A stretch of DNA of 7,234 nucleotides, from the NCBI GenBank assembly GCA_019894655.1, contig JAGXNZ010000089.1, positions 1 to 7,234 of the forward strand. The letters run 5' to 3'. The notes beneath the pieces are model-generated. The model saw only the letters and a program-made list of their open reading frames with translations, was not told where the DNA came from and made no database searches. The stretch is from Promethearchaeota archaeon (GTDB lineage Archaea > Asgardarchaeota > Lokiarchaeia > Sigynarchaeales > SOKP01). A program made the position numbers and the translations under genes. Of the stretch, positions 5,824 through 7,234 are shown in pieces. Each line of letters begins with the position of its first letter. Positions within the stretch are counted from its first letter, which is position 1.

Positions 5824-6306
5824 ATGAGTGGGGCAAAAAATTTTAGATATTTGATACCAGATCGATTATTTAAAGAAATTACTCGGAAAGCCGCAGAGGT
5901 TTATCCAAATATCGAACACTATTGGATTTTTGCTGATCGTAAAGAAAACTTTGGAATTGTTACTAAATTTATCGTTAATCCAGATTTAAAAAAATCAAAA
6001 ACCCACGTAAAACCAAGAAGCTGGATGAGGTACAAAAAGTCAAAAATTTATAATATGCGCAAGTTTAAACAGGAACTTAACGTAGATATAGTCTGGCAGG
6101 CACACACACATCCATCTGGAAACGATAAACTGCACCAAATTGATAAGAGGATACTTAAATATCTTTCAAACGGGGTTATGATTATTATAATTCCTCATAT
6201 GCCAGAAAAGGAGTTAGAGGGGCATATGGTGGGTTGGTATTACGATAAGCGATATACAAAAAAACCTATGATCGAGAAAATGGTTTTTGAGATCATCCAA
6301 GAATAA
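5824..6306 (+). CDS. Stand-alone JAB1/MPN (JAMM) metalloprotease-like protein
   Basis: A 160-residue single-domain protein of the JAB/MPN/Mov34 fold, whose active members are zinc isopeptidases that remove ubiquitin-like proteins (Rpn11, AMSH, archaeal JAMM proteins). The strand VDIVWQAHTHPSGNDKLHQID (about 87-107) supplies His94, His96 and Asp107 with the standard H-x-H-x10-D spacing for zinc binding. The Glu near the first strand is probably Glu31 in YPNIEHYWIF. The residue at the conserved JAMM serine position is His104. Following strand NGVMIIIIP fits the fold core. The insert at residues 53-82 is Lys/Arg-rich. No membrane segment or partner domain is seen. ATG 5824 is the first in-frame start and has a weak purine-rich upstream sequence. 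Lying between two tRNA pairs, it appears to be transcribed alone. Substrate unknown; a role in a ubiquitin-like or sulfur-carrier system is inference. Confidence 0.82.
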   Translation: MSGAKNFRYLIPDRLFKEITRKAAEVYPNIEHYWIFADRKENFGIVTKFIVNPDLKKSKTHVKPRSWMRYKKSKIYNMRKFKQELNVDIVWQAHTHPSGNDKLHQIDKRILKYLSNGVMIIIIPHMPEKELEGHMVGWYYDKRYTKKPMIEKMVFEIIQE

Positions 6307-6325
6307 ATGATTTCTCGTTAGCGAC

Positions 6326-6347
6326 TTTCTTTTTTCTTTTTTTTTCC
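6326..6347 (+). terminator. Oligo-T terminator after the JAMM gene
   Basis: Several closely spaced T runs, including nine T, begin about 20 bases after the stop codon. This is typical of archaeal intrinsic termination. There is no evident stem-loop. Confidence 0.5.
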
Positions 6348-6447
6348 TTCTATTATTAGAATTATCTAAGCTTTTTTTTTATTTAAAGAATCAATTTCCT
6401 TTCGCATAATCTCCTCAATACAATGAAAAAGTATTAAAATTTTAAAT

Positions 6448-6456
6448 TTTTATATA
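6448..6456 (+). promoter_or_regulatory. Candidate promoter for the Ser(GCT)-Val(TAC) tRNA pair
   Basis: TTTTATATA, after an A/T-rich stretch, lies about 36-44 bases upstream of tRNA-Ser(GCT). The spacing mirrors that of the minus-strand tRNA pair. The Val gene begins 24 bases after Ser(GCT) ends, so one transcript may cover both. Confidence 0.4.
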
Positions 6457-6491
6457 CAAAATATATCGTTTGGAAATTATACTAACATTAA

Positions 6492-6593
6492 GCAAATGTC
6501 GCTTAGCTTGGTAGAACGCTTAAGCGTGCTAAAAGCGCCGGATTGCTAATCCGGTGTCCAACGGACTCGAGGGTTCGAATCCCTCCATTTGCG
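6492..6593 (+). tRNA. tRNA-Ser(GCT) with an intron in the D-loop
   Basis: The acceptor stem GCAAATG/CATTTGC is perfect, with discriminator G and no encoded CCA. The anticodon arm CCGGA/TCCGG has loop TTGCTAA with anticodon GCT at 6545-6547. The long variable arm GTCC-AAC-GGAC and T-arm GAGGG/CCCTC with loop TTCGAAT complete a class II tRNA-Ser. The D-stem GCTT (6501-6504) pairs with AAGC (6533-6536) only if about 19 bases between GGTA and AAGC are removed, leaving D-loop AGCTTGGTA. The spliced tRNA would be 83 nt. Confidence 0.9.
6514..6532 (+). other. D-loop intron of tRNA-Ser(GCT), about 19 nt
   Basis: Removing these bases restores a normal D-arm. The limits may shift one base left with the same product. 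The intron contains a perfect palindrome, ACGCTTAAGCGT, that can fold as an inner helix. Its following GCTA can pair with TAGC (6504-6507) of the D-stem/loop, next to an A-rich 3' bulge. The 5' bulge is large, so this is a relaxed rather than strict BHB. Confidence 0.75.
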
Positions 6594-6650
6594 TTGTAAT
6601 AATCTTTCATAAAACAAGGGCCCATGGTCTAGTGGTTATGACGTCTCGCT

Positions 6651-6681
6651 AATATGGTATAATACATACTGTATTCGAGAA
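6651..6681 (+). other. Intron between positions 33 and 34 of tRNA-Val(TAC), 31 nt
   Basis: The exon bases CTCG (6645-6648) pair with intron CGAG (6676-6679) as the central helix. Small bulges CT(A) and AAT flank the two cuts. The intron folds into a ten-pair hairpin, AATATGGTAT with ATACTGTATT around AATAC, with two G-T pairs. Cutting after T6650 and A6681 leaves loop CTTACAC. Confidence 0.82.
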
Positions 6682-6707
6682 TACACCGAGAAGCTCGGGA
6701 GTTCGAT

Positions 6708-6737
6708 TTTTAAGCGAATGTATCGCTTAATCGAAAA
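6708..6737 (+). other. Intron at position 59/60 (T-loop) of tRNA-Val(TAC), 30 nt
   Basis: T-loop TTCG(A) pairs with intron (T)CGAA as the central helix. The 3' bulge AAC leads directly into the T-stem CTCCC. The inner helix is TTAAGCGA/TCGCTTAA around a short loop. Cutting AT|T and AA|C removes 30 nt and leaves a seven-base T-loop, at the same site and with the same length as in tRNA-Lys(CTT). Confidence 0.88.
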
Positions 6738-6755
6738 CCTCCCTGGGCCCACCAT

Positions 6756-7232
6756 TTATAATTTCGATTTATATAATTTCTTAATTCTTTCGGGCCGAAT
6801 TGCATTTAATTTGCAGTTTTTAAGATGTTTTCCTATATCTGCGATAATTCCTGGAGCAGTAGTAGATTCTCTTAATATTACAATGTTTTCTAAAAATCCG
6901 AATCGCTCTATTGAAACAATGTCTCGAAAATGACCGGTGTTCACAAGTGCTTTTTTAAATTGACCTTTTGTTTCACCACTGACAAAAACCGCCTCGAGAT
7001 TCTCTGAAATCAGTTTTTCGTAAAAGTCTAAAGTTTTTTGATCCAAAATGCCTTGGATTTGTTGTTTTTCTTTATTTATCGTAACTACTTTCACATAAAC
7101 AGGGAATTTATTAATAAAATCATAAGCCTTAATAATTTCTGGCAATGAAACATTTTTTCCATTACACAGTTGAGTTCGTATGTCATAGAGGTTTAATAAT
7201 ACATCTACCTTAGGGTTTACAATGGCACAGTC
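6756..7232 (-). CDS. Unrecognised protein, C-terminal part (5' end outside window)
   Basis: The frame is open from the right edge to a TAA at 6756-6758, so about 158 C-terminal residues are visible. The TTG at 7145 is merely internal. I do not recognise the family. The visible order is a hydrophobic strand CAIVNPKVDVLLNLYDIR, a helix LPEIIKAYDFINKF, strand VYVKVVTIN, helix KTLDFYEKLISENL, strand EAVFVSG, then FRDIVSIERFG, strand NIVILRES, TTAPGIIADIGKHL, and a basic tail ending KKLYKSKL. The alternating strand/helix pattern suggests a soluble alpha/beta fold. No membrane segment or metal motif is evident. It is convergent with tRNA-Val(TAC), with one base between its stop codon and the tRNA CCA. 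Confidence 0.75.
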   Translation of the reverse strand, partial: DCAIVNPKVDVLLNLYDIRTQLCNGKNVSLPEIIKAYDFINKFPVYVKVVTINKEKQQIQGILDQKTLDFYEKLISENLEAVFVSGETKGQFKKALVNTGHFRDIVSIERFGFLENIVILRESTTAPGIIADIGKHLKNCKLNAIRPERIKKLYKSKL

Positions 7233-7234
7233 TA

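Larger units (their letters stand above)
6618..6754 (+). tRNA. tRNA-Val(TAC) with two introns and encoded CCA
   Basis: Exons are 6618-6650, 6682-6707 and 6738-6754. The acceptor stem GGGCCCA/TGGGCCC is perfect, with discriminator A and a genome-encoded CCA (6752-6754). The D-arm is GTC/GAC with loop TAGTGGTTAT. The anticodon stem TCTCG/CGAGA uses 6644-6648 and 6687-6691. The spliced loop CTTACAC gives anticodon TAC at 6682-6684, the usual archaeal Val loop. The variable loop is AGCTC. The T-arm GGGAG/CTCCC has spliced loop TTCGATC. Without removing both introns neither the anticodon loop nor the T-loop is normal. It is the only tRNA of the four with an encoded CCA. Confidence 0.9.

Noticed and set aside
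5348..6754. CRISPR array or integrated element suggested by short inverted repeats in this region
   Set aside because: The inverted repeats are tRNA stems and intron helices; there are no regularly spaced repeats and no integrase or transposase gene.
6718..6933. Plus-strand frame starting inside the tRNA-Val T-loop intron
   Set aside because: It runs through the tRNA 3' end and lies antisense to the unrecognised gene at 6756-7232, whose frame stays open to the window edge.

Overview
The window is AT-rich archaeal DNA. The firm evidence is a complete transcription factor B gene, archaeal TATA-type promoters, and tRNA genes whose introns fit the bulge-helix-bulge (BHB) motif cut by the archaeal splicing endonuclease. 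The TFB linker style, a stand-alone JAMM/MPN protein and the RHH/H-box/receiver proteins look like Asgard-lineage archaea. That placement is inference, not proof.

Left part (1-2560): the 3' end of a PiT-family phosphate transporter is followed at short distance by a PhoU-like DUF47 protein, the usual pairing of a Pit permease with its accessory protein. The second signature half of the transporter is strongly degenerate. TFB runs convergently and has a TATA box placed for a leaderless or nearly leaderless ATG start.

Middle (2560-5315): a long AT-rich gap, then two tandem paralogous genes. Each encodes a conserved N-terminal segment, a ribbon-helix-helix (RHH) DNA-binding domain, a histidine-kinase-type H-box dimerisation/phosphoacceptor helix pair, and an intact receiver domain, but no ATPase (kinase) domain. 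They look like phosphorelay-controlled transcription factors that carry both a His and an Asp phosphoacceptor and depend on an outside kinase. Neither has an in-frame ATG. Both have a GGTG-type ribosome-binding sequence followed by an in-frame ATA or ATT, upstream of the first GTG/TTG.

Right part (5348-7234): four tRNA genes carry five introns in total. On the minus strand are Lys(CTT), with a 30-nt T-loop intron, and Ser(TGA), with a 19-nt intron at 37/38. On the plus strand are Ser(GCT), with a D-loop intron of about 19 nt, and Val(TAC), with one intron just 5' of the anticodon and another in the T-loop. The two T-loop introns sit at the same position (59/60), are both 30 nt, and pair the T-loop's own TTCG with an intron CGAA. 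A JAMM/MPN metalloprotease-like gene lies between the tRNA pairs. The window ends in the C-terminal part of an unrecognised gene whose stop codon lies one base from the encoded CCA of tRNA-Val.

The most interesting material is the kinase-less RHH/H-box/receiver pair with odd translation starts, and the dense cluster of non-canonical tRNA introns.
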